Positions 8,818-17,324 of a stretch of 64,000 nucleotides of DNA are shown here, one piece after another. The notes under the pieces were generated by a model, which made no database searches, was not told the DNA's origin, and saw nothing but the letters and a program-made list of their open reading frames with translations. Position 1 is the stretch's first letter, and each line of letters opens with the position of its first letter. Position numbers and translations under genes: made by a program. Where the stretch lies: NCBI RefSeq assembly GCF_000720485.1, contig NZ_JOAX01000009.1, forward strand, positions 124,001-188,000, read 5' to 3'. This stretch comes from Streptomyces ochraceiscleroticus (GTDB taxonomy: Bacteria; Actinomycetota; Actinomycetes; Streptomycetales; Streptomycetaceae).

Positions 8818-9150
8818 ATGCCCAGCGGCTCCAACGCCAAGCGCGAGCGTCAGTACGAACACATCAAGGAAGGCGCCGAGAAGCGTGGCACCTCCTCCGG
8901 CCGGGCGAAGGAGATCGCCGCGCGGACGGTCAACAAGGAGCGGGCCCGCTCCGGCGAGGCGAAGTCGGCGAGCAAGTCCTCCACGCAGGACACGAAGTCC
9001 GCACCGGAGCGGGGCGGCCAGCGCTCCGGCAACCGCACGGGTCCCAAGGGCCCGACGAAGGACCAGCTCTACAACGAGGCCAAGCAGAAGAACATCGACG
9101 GCCGCTCCTCGATGACCAAGGACGAGCTGGCCAAGGCCCTCGGCCGCTGA
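8818..9150 (+). CDS. Small basic Rho_N-like domain protein (plasmid-stabilisation annotated family), copy 1
   Basis: 110 residues from ATG 8818, seven bases after GGAAGGA; ATG 8815 is adjacent. The N-terminal half KRERQYEHIKEGAEKRGTS is charged and repetitive with many Arg, Lys, Ser and Thr. The C-terminus TKDQLYNEAKQKNIDGRSSM TKDELAKAL resembles the Rho-factor N-terminal/SAP-like helical domain that contacts nucleic acid. Such genes are often annotated as plasmid stabilisation proteins in Streptomyces, without proof. A nearly identical 110-residue copy lies at 56144-56476. A SigB-like element and a hairpin precede it, so stress control is plausible. Confidence 0.75.
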   Translation: MPSGSNAKRERQYEHIKEGAEKRGTSSGRAKEIAARTVNKERARSGEAKSASKSSTQDTKSAPERGGQRSGNRTGPKGPTKDQLYNEAKQKNIDGRSSMTKDELAKALGR

Positions 9151-9183
9151 CCGGAGGCGTCGCGCGGCCGCTGACTGCCGGTG

Positions 9184-10584
9184 TTACGACCCCGGCCGGA
9201 CCGGCTCCGCCGGATCGTCGCTGTGCGCGAGATCGTACGGACGCGGATACGGTCCCGGGCGGAAAGCCAGGTAACGCGCCTCCGTCGTCGGGTCGGACCG
9301 CCGCGCCTCCGCGTTGAGCGCGCCGGGCGAGGTGTCGCCCCAGCGCCCGGTCTCGACCCGGCGGCCGACCGTGTGCAGCGCCGCGAGCTGCTCGGCGGGG
9401 CTGAACGTGCAGTGCCCGGCATTATCGACAAAGCCCTGGCGCAGCAGCGCCCCGGACCCGGCGGCCGTGACGGCCCGCTCGTGCGCCGAGGTGACCTGGA
9501 CCGGGACCAGCGCGTCGCCGGTGGTGTGCACGTCCAACTGCGGAGTGCGCAGCTTCCCCGTGAAGGCGATGTTGCGGGTCATGTAGCGGACGGCCGCCGG
9601 GTCCGCCTTGACGCGGGGCGCGTCGGCGAGCGTACGGAGATCGTTCCGCAGCGAGAGCCCCGCCGACTTGTAGAGCGCCTCGACCTCCTTGAAACCGGAT
9701 GACTTCCGCAGCATCGCCGCGTAGTCCACGCCCGTGTTCCAGGACATGTTCCCGCCGGCCCGCTGCTCGGCCTCCTGGCGGCGCCGGAAGGCGGCGTCCA
9801 GCATCGTGCTGACCGCCTGGTACTGGTTGGCCTGCTGCGCCTCGTAGTCGTGCGGCGCGGGGCGCTCCTGCTTCGGGTCGTTCCAGCCGGGGATGTTGTG
9901 CAGGGCGGCGGCCAGCGCGATCCGCGCCCGCCCGGCCGGGGTGTCCTGGGCCTTGGTGACGGTGGAGCCGAGCTCGCCGGCGGTCCGGTCCGCCTCGTCC
10001 GCGTCCGCGAAGCCGGTCAGCGGAATGCCGGAGCCGGGGGCCAGCAGTGTTTTCAGGGCGAAGGCCGGGTCCAGGGTGGAGTTCCAGTTGGCGACGCCGC
10101 CCTGGACGAGGCCGCACAGGGACAGTGAGCCGTCGATGCGGGCGGGGTGCCGCTCGGCGATGGCGGTGGTGACGAGGCCGCCGTAGGACTGGCCCCAGGC
10201 GAGCGTGCGCCGTGCCGTGCCGACTCGGTCGGCGAAGACGTCGAGGGTGGCGAGCTGGTCGGGCACCGCCTGCTCGACGGCCCACCCGGTGGCGGAGTAC
10301 GAGGAGCCGGCGAGCGCATACCCCTCGCTGAGCAGCAGCTTCTTCGTCGCGTCGTTGGAGGCGTCCACTGCCTCGTTGGGGGCGCCCGCCGGCCGGTAGC
10401 CGTGGCTGAACAGCAGCAGGGTGCCGTTCCAGTGGGCCGGGGTGTCGATCATGTACGTGGCGCCGGAGGGCAGGGTGCCTTCGAGATGGCGGGGCTCGGC
10501 CGACGCTGCGGTCGCGGGCGGCACCGCGGCGGCGAGCAGCGCGGCGACGGTCATGGCGACCCCTGCCCGTTCACGTGCTCTCAT
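9184..10584 (-). CDS. Secreted alpha/beta hydrolase
   Basis: 466 residues. A signal peptide is visible: MRARERAGVAMTVAALLAAA followed by AVPPATAASAEP. The mature part has LFSHGYRP (oxyanion region), the nucleophile elbow WGQSYGGL (GxSxG, Ser near residue 153) and a C-terminal QGFVDNAGHCTFSP with the catalytic His. It would act outside the cell on an ester or peptide. Its start overlaps the stop of the transporter gene by ATGA, so it is last in the operon that begins with the SDR at 15795. By position it may free hydroxycinnamates from plant esters, as the couH place in Rhodococcus couHTL suggests, but that is inference. Confidence 0.75.
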   Translation of the reverse strand: MRARERAGVAMTVAALLAAAVPPATAASAEPRHLEGTLPSGATYMIDTPAHWNGTLLLFSHGYRPAGAPNEAVDASNDATKKLLLSEGYALAGSSYSATGWAVEQAVPDQLATLDVFADRVGTARRTLAWGQSYGGLVTTAIAERHPARIDGSLSLCGLVQGGVANWNSTLDPAFALKTLLAPGSGIPLTGFADADEADRTAGELGSTVTKAQDTPAGRARIALAAALHNIPGWNDPKQERPAPHDYEAQQANQYQAVSTMLDAAFRRRQEAEQRAGGNMSWNTGVDYAAMLRKSSGFKEVEALYKSAGLSLRNDLRTLADAPRVKADPAAVRYMTRNIAFTGKLRTPQLDVHTTGDALVPVQVTSAHERAVTAAGSGALLRQGFVDNAGHCTFSPAEQLAALHTVGRRVETGRWGDTSPGALNAEARRSDPTTEARYLAFRPGPYPRPYDLAHSDDPAEPVRPGS

Positions 10585-11915
10585 TGACGGACTCCTTCCG
10601 TGGGAATGGGTTCATCCGAGTTCTGTTCCGCGCCGAACCGGTCGCGGCTGGTCTCCCTGACCCGCCACACCGTGAGCGCGGTGACGGCCGCACCCGCCGC
10701 GAGCAGCAGCGCGACGGGCCCGCTGCCGCCGTATGAAGCGAGCAGGCTGCCGGCGATCAGCGGCGAGAACCCGGCGCCGAGCAGCGTCGCGGTCTGGTAG
10801 CCGAGCGAGGCCCCGGTGTACCGCACGCGCGTCCCGAACATCTCGGTGAGCAGCGCCCCCAGCGGCCCGTACATCGTGGACTGGGCGACGCCGTGCCCGA
10901 GGACGAGCGCCAGGATCAGCAGCCCGGGGCTGCCGGAGTCGACCAGCGCGAACACCGGGAACGCGGTGGCGGCCGACAGCACCGCACCGGCCAGCACCAC
11001 CGGCCGCCGCCCGAACCGGTCGGACAGCGCCCCCGCACACGGCAGCACCAGCAGCGCCGTACAGGAGGCGAGCGTGACGCCGGTGAGGACCTGGGTGCGG
11101 GAAAAGCCCTGCCCGACCGCGTAGGACACCATGAAGCTGGTCAGCAGCGACTGCGCGACGAACGGGCCGATGCCCACGCACGCCGCGAGCAGCACGGCGC
11201 GCGGCCTGCGCAGTACGTCCAGGAGCGGCAGCCGGGCGGCGGTCCGCTGCTCCTTGACCGCGCGGAACAGCGGGCTCTCGGTGACCTTCAGCCGTACGTA
11301 CAGCCCGGCGCCCAGCAGGACGAGGCTGAGCAGGAACGGCACCCGCCAGCCCCAGGTGCGGAACTGGTCGTCGGGCAGCGTGCCGACGAGAGTGACGACG
11401 GCGGTGGACAGGACCGTGCCGAGCGGCGCGCCGAGCTGGGTGAGGCTGGTCCACCGGCCGCGCGGCCGGCTGCCCGCGTGCTCGGCGACCATCAGCGTCG
11501 CGCCGCCCCACTCGCCGCCGATCGCGATGCCCTGGACGACTCGCAGCAGCACCAGCAGGATCGGCGCCCAGACGCCGATCGCGTCGTACGTCGGCAGCAG
11601 CCCGATGAGGAAGCTGCCGACGCCCATCAGCACCATCGTCATCAGCATCATCGACTTGCGGCCGAGCCGGTCGCCGAAGTGCCCGAAGACGAGGCCGCCG
11701 AGCGGCCGGGCGACATACCCGGCCGCGAAGGTCCCGAAGGCCGCGACGGTACCGGCTGCGGGCGAGGCCGCGGGGAAGAACAGGTCGCCGAAGACGAGCG
11801 CGGCGACCGTGCCATAGACCAGGAAGTCGTAGAACTCCACGGCCGTGCCGAGCAGGCCGGAGAGCGCGACCCGTCTGAGCTGCCGCGTGTCCTGGGCGTC
11901 GCTCACGGCGGTCAT
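10581..11915 (-). CDS. MHS-family MFS transporter, CouT/PhdT-like
   Basis: 444 residues from ATG 11915, overlapping the MaoC gene stop as ATGA. About twelve membrane helices. The first, RRVALSGLLGTAVEFYDFLVYGTVAALVF, and the loop GHFGDRLGRKSMML are signatures of the metabolite:H+ symporter group of the major facilitator superfamily, as is LRVVQGIAIGGEWGGATLM. These take up organic acids with protons. In this operon, between a MaoC hydratase and a hydrolase and alongside a CoA ligase, it is the likely uptake system for the aromatic acid being degraded. The frame is open far upstream but that region is the coding shadow of MaoC. Confidence 0.85.
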   Translation of the reverse strand: MTAVSDAQDTRQLRRVALSGLLGTAVEFYDFLVYGTVAALVFGDLFFPAASPAAGTVAAFGTFAAGYVARPLGGLVFGHFGDRLGRKSMMLMTMVLMGVGSFLIGLLPTYDAIGVWAPILLVLLRVVQGIAIGGEWGGATLMVAEHAGSRPRGRWTSLTQLGAPLGTVLSTAVVTLVGTLPDDQFRTWGWRVPFLLSLVLLGAGLYVRLKVTESPLFRAVKEQRTAARLPLLDVLRRPRAVLLAACVGIGPFVAQSLLTSFMVSYAVGQGFSRTQVLTGVTLASCTALLVLPCAGALSDRFGRRPVVLAGAVLSAATAFPVFALVDSGSPGLLILALVLGHGVAQSTMYGPLGALLTEMFGTRVRYTGASLGYQTATLLGAGFSPLIAGSLLASYGGSGPVALLLAAGAAVTALTVWRVRETSRDRFGAEQNSDEPIPTEGVRQ

Positions 11916-12367
11916 CCGTAGAAGCGGGAGAGGCTGCGCAGGACGCAGGCAGGCTTGGCGGCGCCCTCGATCTCGACCGTGCCGTCGACGGCGATCTGCA
12001 CCCCGCCCTTCACCTCGTCCACGGAGGCGAGCGTGGCGGCGAGCCGGATGCGCGAGCCGACCTTCACGGGGGAGGGGAACCGCACCTTGTCCAGGCCGTA
12101 GTTGACCTTCGTGGTGACGCCTTGGACGTCGAGGAGGCCGGTGAAGAGGGGAATGAAGAGCGACAGCGTCAAGTACCCGTGCGCGATGGGCGCGCCGAAC
12201 GGGCCCTGTGCCGCCTTCTCCGGATCGGTGTGGATCCACTGGTGGTCGCCGGTGGCGTCGGCGAAGGTGTCGATGCGGTCCTGGGTGACGTCCAGCCAGT
12301 CGCTGGTGCCGAGGTCGCTGCCGGCGAGCTTCTTGAGTTCGTCGAGGCCGTTGACGGTGACGGTCAT
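11912..12367 (-). CDS. MaoC-family enoyl-CoA hydratase, CouM/PhdC-like
   Basis: 151 residues from ATG 12367. The hydratase-2 hot-dog motif is present: DRIDTFADATGDHQWIHTDPEKA with Asp/His and PFGAPIAHGYLTLSL. The C-terminal TVEIEGAAKPACVL is typical of single-domain MaoC proteins. It would add water to a cinnamoyl-CoA double bond, the second step of beta-oxidative deacetylation. It lies 44 bases after the CoA ligase gene and overlaps the transporter gene. Preceding sequence GAGGGAGAACTCTC supplies a ribosome site. Family is certain; the aromatic substrate is inferred from the cluster. Confidence 0.88.
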   Translation of the reverse strand: MTVTVNGLDELKKLAGSDLGTSDWLDVTQDRIDTFADATGDHQWIHTDPEKAAQGPFGAPIAHGYLTLSLFIPLFTGLLDVQGVTTKVNYGLDKVRFPSPVKVGSRIRLAATLASVDEVKGGVQIAVDGTVEIEGAAKPACVLRSLSRFYG

Positions 12368-12411
12368 GAGAGTTCTCCCTGAGGGGGTTGTTGAAGGAGG
12401 GTGACGGTGCG

Positions 12412-13920
12412 TCAGCTCGCGCTGCCGTACAGCGCGCGGACGCGGGGCTTGAGGAGCTTTCCGGAGGCGGTGCGCGGCAGTTCGTCCGCCACCACCACCG
12501 ACTTGGGAATCTTGTACTTGGCCAACTGCCCGGCGAGCGCGGTAAGTACCTCGGCCGGGTCGAGGGCGCAGCCCTCCCGGGCGACGACGACGGCACGGGG
12601 CACCTCGCCCCACCGCTCGTCCGGTACGCCGATCACGGCGCACTCCGCGACGCCGGGATGGGCGAGCAGGGCGTTCTCGACCTCGGCGGGGTAGACGTTC
12701 TCGCCGCCCGAGATGATCATGTCCTTGAGGCGGTCGACGACGGTGACATAGCCGTCTGCGTCGACGCGGGCCGCGTCACCGGTGCGGAACCAGCCGTCGG
12801 CGAACGCGGCGGCGCTCTCCTCGGGCAGGCCCCAGTAGCCGGGCATCACGTTCGGGCCGCGCACCAGCACCTCGCCGGTCTCGCCGATGCCGGCCGTCGT
12901 CAGGTCGGGCCGCACCACCCGTACGTCGGTGAAGAAGTGCGGCACCCCGGCCGAGCCCGCCTTGCTCACGGCGTGCTCGCCGTCCAGGAAGAGCGCACCG
13001 GGCGCTGCCTCGGTCATGCCGTACCCCTGCTGGAAGGTCAGCCCGCGCTCCTGGTACGCGGCGATCAGCGGCCCGGACACGGGGGAGCCGCCGCAGGTGA
13101 GGATGCGCAGCGAGGACAGGTCGGCGGCCGGCCAGCGCGGGCTGCGCGCGATCCGTTCGTACATCGTGGGCACGCCGAACATGAACGTGATCCGGTGCTC
13201 GGCGATCAGGTCGAAGGTGGCCTCGGCATCGAAGGACTCCACCAGGACGCAGGTGCCGCCCTTGAGGAGGACCGGCAGGGTGAGCATGTTCAGCCCGGCG
13301 GTGTGGAACAGCGGCGCGGAGACCAGTGCCACCTCGTCCGCGGTCAGGTCGGTGTCGACCAGGACGTTGAGCGCGTTCCAGGTGAGATTGGCGTGCGTGA
13401 GCATCGCGCCCTTCGGGCGGCCCGTCGTGCCCGAGGTGTACATGATGATGCACACGTCGTCGCCGCTGACCGGCTCGTCGAGCGGTTCGGCGGTGGCGTC
13501 GGCGATCAACTCCTCGTACTCCGGCCCCACTTCGACGTACATCCGTACGCTGCCGGCCTGGTCCCGCAGCCCGTCGACGAGTCCGGCGTGGGTGGGGGAG
13601 TGCACCAGTGTGACGGCGCCCGAGTCGGTGAGCTGGTACGCGATCTCGGGCCCGGCCAGCCGGGTGTTGAGCGGTACGAAGACCGCGCCCAGCGCGCCCG
13701 CGGCGAAGAAGGTCTCCAGGAAGGCCGGGTGGTTGGGGCCGAGATAGGCGATCCGGTCGCCGCGCCGGACGCCGGCCGCGCGCAGCGCGCGGGCCAGCCG
13801 GGTGGTGCGGTCGTGCAGTTCGGCGTAGGTGGTCGCCGTGCCTTCGTGGCGGACGGCGGTGCGGTGCGGGGTCTTGCGGGCCCGGCGGGCGGGCCACGAC
13901 CCCAGTCCCTCGTTGCGCAC
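12412..13920 (-). CDS. Acyl-CoA synthetase (AMP-forming), probable p-hydroxycinnamoyl-CoA ligase (CouL/PhdA-like)
   Basis: 502 residues. ANL-family motifs in order: VCIIMYTSGTTGRPKGAM (P-loop, residue ~165), QGYGMTEAAPG (A5), GWFRTGDAARVDADGYVTVVDRLKDMIISGGENVYPAEVE (A7/A8) and PRTASGKLLK with the C-terminal catalytic Lys. It activates a carboxylic acid with ATP and joins it to CoA. Short length and clustering with MaoC, SDR, amidohydrolase and MHS transporter genes point to p-coumarate, ferulate or a similar acid. It starts 54 bases after the amidohydrolase gene, same strand. Confidence 0.9.
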   Translation of the reverse strand: MRNEGLGSWPARRARKTPHRTAVRHEGTATTYAELHDRTTRLARALRAAGVRRGDRIAYLGPNHPAFLETFFAAGALGAVFVPLNTRLAGPEIAYQLTDSGAVTLVHSPTHAGLVDGLRDQAGSVRMYVEVGPEYEELIADATAEPLDEPVSGDDVCIIMYTSGTTGRPKGAMLTHANLTWNALNVLVDTDLTADEVALVSAPLFHTAGLNMLTLPVLLKGGTCVLVESFDAEATFDLIAEHRITFMFGVPTMYERIARSPRWPAADLSSLRILTCGGSPVSGPLIAAYQERGLTFQQGYGMTEAAPGALFLDGEHAVSKAGSAGVPHFFTDVRVVRPDLTTAGIGETGEVLVRGPNVMPGYWGLPEESAAAFADGWFRTGDAARVDADGYVTVVDRLKDMIISGGENVYPAEVENALLAHPGVAECAVIGVPDERWGEVPRAVVVAREGCALDPAEVLTALAGQLAKYKIPKSVVVADELPRTASGKLLKPRVRALYGSAS

Positions 13921-13974
13921 AGCGGCTCTCCTTGGGTCCTTTTGGGGGCCTTGCCGTGGGGTGCTTGCTGTGGG

Positions 13975-14856
13975 TCAGGCGAGCCCGAGCAGCCGGGCGG
14001 CGTTGTCCTTGAGGATCTTCGGCCGGACCGCGTCCTTGATCTCCAGCTTCGCGAAGTCCGCGAGCCAGCGGTCCGGCGTGAGCACGGGATAGTCGGACCC
14101 GAAGAGCACCTTGTCCTTGAGCAGTGTGTTGGCGTACTGCACGAGCTGCGGCGGGAAGTACTTCGGCGACCAGCCCGACAGATCGATGTGCACCCCGGGC
14201 TTGTGCGTGGCCACGGCCAGCGCCTCGTCCTGCCAGGGGAACGACGGGTGCGCGAGGATGATCTTCAAGTGCGGGAAGTCGGCCGCCACGTCGTCGACGT
14301 GCAGCGGGTTGGAGTACTTCAGCCGGATGCCGCCGCCGCCCGGAACCCCCGCGCCGATGCCGGTCTGCCCGGTGTGAAAGAGGGCGATCGCCCCGGTCTC
14401 CTCGATGACCTCGTACAGGTCGTAGGCGAGCCGGTCATTGGGGAAGAACGCCTGGATGCTCGGGTGGAACTTGAAGCCGCGTACGCCGTACTCCTCGACC
14501 AGCCGCCGCGCCTGCTTCACCGCCGCCTTGCCGCGGTGCGGGTCGAGCGAGGCGAAGGGGATCAGTACATCGGCGTTCTCGGCGGCGGCCTCGGCGACCT
14601 CCTCATTCGGCACCGGCTCGGTGCCGGTCGCGGACTCCGCGTCCACGGTGAAGACGACGGCGGCCATCTTCCGCTCGCGGTAGTACGCGGCGATCTCCGG
14701 CAGCGTCGGCTTCCGGTTGCCCTCGATCTTGAAGTACGCGCTGGAGGCGTCGGCGAGGTCGTCGTCGAGGGACGCCTGGCCCTTGCTGGAGACCTCGGCG
14801 TGCGTGTGCACGTCGATGGCCACCAGCTCGTCCACGTTCATCGCGCTGGTTGCCAT
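13975..14856 (-). CDS. Amidohydrolase-superfamily beta-ketoacyl-CoA hydrolase, CouO/PhdB-like
   Basis: 293 residues. Metal ligands of the ACMSD-like amidohydrolase branch are visible: AIDVHTHAEV near residue 14, GFKFHPSIQAF near 130, LAHPSFPW near 207, and VLFGSDYPVLTPDRW with Asp near 255. In Rhodococcus CouO the equivalent Asp257 is needed for cleavage of the aryl-beta-ketoacyl-CoA, replacing thiolase and thioesterase; the products would be the hydroxybenzoate and acetyl-CoA. It lies three bases after the SDR gene and before the CoA ligase gene, matching couN-couO linkage. Function is by homology and context. Confidence 0.8.
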   Translation of the reverse strand: MATSAMNVDELVAIDVHTHAEVSSKGQASLDDDLADASSAYFKIEGNRKPTLPEIAAYYRERKMAAVVFTVDAESATGTEPVPNEEVAEAAAENADVLIPFASLDPHRGKAAVKQARRLVEEYGVRGFKFHPSIQAFFPNDRLAYDLYEVIEETGAIALFHTGQTGIGAGVPGGGGIRLKYSNPLHVDDVAADFPHLKIILAHPSFPWQDEALAVATHKPGVHIDLSGWSPKYFPPQLVQYANTLLKDKVLFGSDYPVLTPDRWLADFAKLEIKDAVRPKILKDNAARLLGLA

Positions 14857-14859
14857 GGC

Positions 14860-15795
14860 TCACGCCTCCGGGACGACGGGGGCGGGGATGCCCACGGTCT
14901 GCGGCTCGCGGCCCACGCTGGTGTGCCAGGCGGCCGCGACGGTCTCCGGGCGCCAGCCGCCGTCCGCGTACGCCACGGACACCTCCTGCGGGTGCGACCA
15001 CAGCGTGAGCTTGTCGCCGCCGATGCCGACGCACTGGCCGGTGACGTCCTTCGCCGCGTCCGAGGCGAGGAACGGCACCAGCGCCGCGCAGTCCTCGGCC
15101 GTGCCGAAGCCCTCGCCCTTGCGCAGGAACTCCGGCAGTGGCTCGCCGCGCCGCATGGCCTCGATGTACGGCGCGAACGCCGGGATCGTCTCCGTCATCG
15201 CGGTCGCCGCGACCGGCACGATCGCGTTGACCGTGACCCCGGCCCGGGCCAGCTCCATCGACCAGGTACGGGTCATGGCGGCGATGCCGGCCTTCGCGGC
15301 GGCGTAGTTGGTCTGGCCGAAGTTGCCGCGCTGCCCGGCGGGCGAGCCGACCAGGATCAGCCGGCCGCCCTCACCCTGCTCCCGCATCCGCGCGGCGGCG
15401 GCCCGTGCGCAGGTGAAGGTGCCCTTCAGGTGGGTGGTGACGACGGCGTCGAAGTCCTCGTCGGTCATCTTCCACAGCACGCGGTCCCGCAGGATGCCCG
15501 CGTTGGTCACCATCACGTCCAGTCGGCCGAACTCCTCGACGGCGCGAGCCACCAGCCGGTCGGCGGCCTCGGTGGTGCCGACGGCGACGGCCTCGGCGAC
15601 GGCCCGGCCGCCGGCCTCGGTGATCGTCTTGGCGGCCTCCTCGGCCACGGCCTCGTCGAGGTCGTTGACCACGACGGACGCGCCGGCCGCGGCGAGCGCC
15701 GAGGCGTACGCGAAGCCCAGGCCGCGGCCGGAACCGGTCACGACGGCGACCTTGCCGGTGAGGTCGACGGGGGAGTGGGCAGTGGGTTCGGACAC
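14860..15795 (-). CDS. Short-chain dehydrogenase, CouN-like 3-hydroxyacyl-CoA dehydrogenase
   Basis: 311 residues from GTG 15795, seven bases after GAGAGG; an in-frame ATG lies a little upstream. Rossmann motif VAVVTGSGRGLGFAYA near residue 17, VNDLDEAV, VMVTNAGIL, and the catalytic YAAAK preceded by LVGSPAGQRG. The long C-terminal part with VSVAYADGGWRPETVAAAW is shared with MaoC-linked hydroxyacyl-CoA dehydrogenases. It would oxidise the beta-hydroxyacyl-CoA made by the MaoC hydratase. First gene of the six-gene minus-strand operon, divergent from a MarR regulator. Confidence 0.85.
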   Translation of the reverse strand: MSEPTAHSPVDLTGKVAVVTGSGRGLGFAYASALAAAGASVVVNDLDEAVAEEAAKTITEAGGRAVAEAVAVGTTEAADRLVARAVEEFGRLDVMVTNAGILRDRVLWKMTDEDFDAVVTTHLKGTFTCARAAAARMREQGEGGRLILVGSPAGQRGNFGQTNYAAAKAGIAAMTRTWSMELARAGVTVNAIVPVAATAMTETIPAFAPYIEAMRRGEPLPEFLRKGEGFGTAEDCAALVPFLASDAAKDVTGQCVGIGGDKLTLWSHPQEVSVAYADGGWRPETVAAAWHTSVGREPQTVGIPAPVVPEA

Positions 15796-15902
15796 GGCAA
15801 ATCCTCTCAACAGGCGCATAGCGCTGGGGAGTTGGATGGCATAGGGGAGGCGAGCCGGGCTGTTCGCTCGGCTTCCGGCCTCGCCGTGACCGAAGCTAAG
15901 AC

Positions 15903-15927
15903 CAATCGTTGTCGACGTCAATGGTTG
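15903..15927. promoter_or_regulatory. Imperfect palindrome, candidate MarR-family operator
   Basis: Centred on 15915 with arms CAA-C-TTG and CAA-G-TTG and core TTGTCGACGTCAA (15909-15921). Nine of twelve arm pairs match. It sits in the 232-base spacer between the divergent SDR and MarR genes, where a CouR-like repressor would be expected to control both directions. Confidence 0.6.
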
Positions 15928-16027
15928 TCTTCGTAATCGAAAATGCGGCATGCTGAGTGCGCTGGTGAGATGGAGAGCCGGAGAGACCGCCCCGCACCCG
16001 GGGCACCGAACAGGGAGCACGCCACCG

Positions 16028-16522
16028 ATGACCGCCCACGGAACGCCCACCGACCAGGCCCCGCATCCACGGCCCGTCGACGCCGACGAACCGTGGATGC
16101 GGGGCCTGCACGCCGACACCGGGTATCTGCTCTACCGGCTCGGCCTGCGCTCGGGGCAGCTCTTCAACGCCGCCCTCCAGGAATCCGGCCTCCGGCTGCG
16201 GCACTACGCGCTGCTGCGCTACCTCGCCACCGTCGAGGGCGCGCCGCAGCGGGACCTGAGCGAGCGCCTCGGTTACGACCCGAGCGCCATCGTCGGCCTC
16301 GTCGACGACCTCGAACGCCTCCACCTCGTCGAGCGCCGCCCGGCCCCCGCCGACCGGCGCCGCCGCATCGTCGTACTGGCCGAGGCCGGCCGGACATACC
16401 TCCGCGACACGGACGAGGCCAGCCACCGCGTCACGGACGAACTGACTGGCCCGCTCTCGGAGGAGGAACGGGAAACGCTGCACGCACTGCTGCTGCGAGT
16501 GGCACAGACGGATCGCGGGTGA
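16028..16522 (+). CDS. MarR-family transcriptional regulator (CouR/PhdR-like)
   Basis: 164 residues from ATG 16028 after CAGGGAG. Winged helix-turn-helix: LRHYALLRYLATVEGAPQRDLSERLGYDPSAIVGLVDDLERLHLVER followed by the wing PAPADRRRRIVVLAEAGR. It faces the catabolic operon starting at 15795. In Rhodococcus, CouR is a MarR repressor released by p-hydroxycinnamoyl-CoA; the same role is inferred from context only. A palindrome of MarR type lies in the spacer. Confidence 0.85.
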   Translation: MTAHGTPTDQAPHPRPVDADEPWMRGLHADTGYLLYRLGLRSGQLFNAALQESGLRLRHYALLRYLATVEGAPQRDLSERLGYDPSAIVGLVDDLERLHLVERRPAPADRRRRIVVLAEAGRTYLRDTDEASHRVTDELTGPLSEEERETLHALLLRVAQTDRG

Positions 16523-16550
16523 CCGCGGGGGCGGCCTTACAGGCGGGGTT

Positions 16551-17081
16551 CTAACCCACGAACTTCAGGGTGGCGGTGCCCTTCTGCGAAGGCACTCCGT
16601 CGTCGCTGCAAGCGGCCAGGTCCAGCGCGGGTAGAACCACCACGCGAGTGGCCTTGCCGCCCGCTCCCAGGCCGTCGGTGACGTCACCGACCGACGTGAC
16701 CGTGGTGGTGCCATCGCCCGCGCGCACGACATTGGTGACGGAGAACTTGACGGTACTGGTCTTCTTACCGGCGTCCCAGATGTACTGGATCTCATCGGTG
16801 CGGCCCGGCTCTGCGGTCAGCAGGCAGCTCGCCTTCTCTTTGAACGATGCTGTGCCCTCACCGCCGCGGATGCCGTCCGGCGACGAGGCGCAGTGATCGT
16901 AGTTCTCCGCGACCGTGGCGGTAAGCGTCTGCTCCTTATTTTTCATTGCGGGGCTGTACGAGGCGGTCTGTTCGCCCTCGCAGGTAAGGAGAGTGGAGTC
17001 GCCATGAGCCGAGGGAGCCAGGAACATTGCCCCGGCGGTCATACCGAGCAGTGCTGCCGTACAGCGCGCGAACATGCGCAT
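16551..17081 (-). CDS. Secreted protein of unknown function
   Basis: 176 residues from ATG 17081, eight bases after AAGGAT; longer starts are possible. A signal peptide is clear: MRMFARCTAALLGMTAGAMFLAPSAHGDS, cleaved near AHG-DS. The mature part is small, polar and contains four cysteines in two pairs (LLTCEG, DHCASS, ASCLLT, AACSDD), probably two disulfides, and beta-rich stretches such as TSTVKFSVTNVV. No family is recognised with confidence. It stands alone, converging on the MarR gene and next to the IclR gene. Confidence 0.6.
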   Translation of the reverse strand: MRMFARCTAALLGMTAGAMFLAPSAHGDSTLLTCEGEQTASYSPAMKNKEQTLTATVAENYDHCASSPDGIRGGEGTASFKEKASCLLTAEPGRTDEIQYIWDAGKKTSTVKFSVTNVVRAGDGTTTVTSVGDVTDGLGAGGKATRVVVLPALDLAACSDDGVPSQKGTATLKFVG

Positions 17082-17251
17082 GAAACCATCCTTGTGTCGG
17101 TCGATCGGCTGTCCCGGAACGACGAGCACAGCCAACCCAAGCGACACCGGATGAGCCCGACAACACAGCATCGAACGGCTGCACATGAACCAGCCACAGG
17201 CGCACGCACCACACGCACCAACGCCCTGGCAGGCATGTCACCGCCGGGCCC

Positions 17252-17298
17252 ACTCGCCTCTTCGAGGCGTCCGAGTCCCCTTCACTCACACCAGTGAA
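17252..17298 (-). terminator. Hairpins downstream of the tandem IclR gene
   Basis: CGCCTC-TTC-GAGGCG at 17255-17269 with outer ACT/AGT pairs, and TTCACT (17281-17286) with AGTGAA (17293-17298). Both lie within 75 bases after the IclR stop at 17325. The first is a likely terminator. The second echoes the TTCAC half-site found before pobA, so it could be a binding site instead. Confidence 0.45.
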
Positions 17299-17324
17299 CC
17301 GGCGCGGTGGTTCAGGTCGGCGGC

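Noticed and set aside
12388..15936. A plus-strand open frame of 1182 codons
   Set aside because: It is antisense to the CoA ligase, amidohydrolase and SDR genes and is rich in HLRGRRG-type shadow sequence without motifs.
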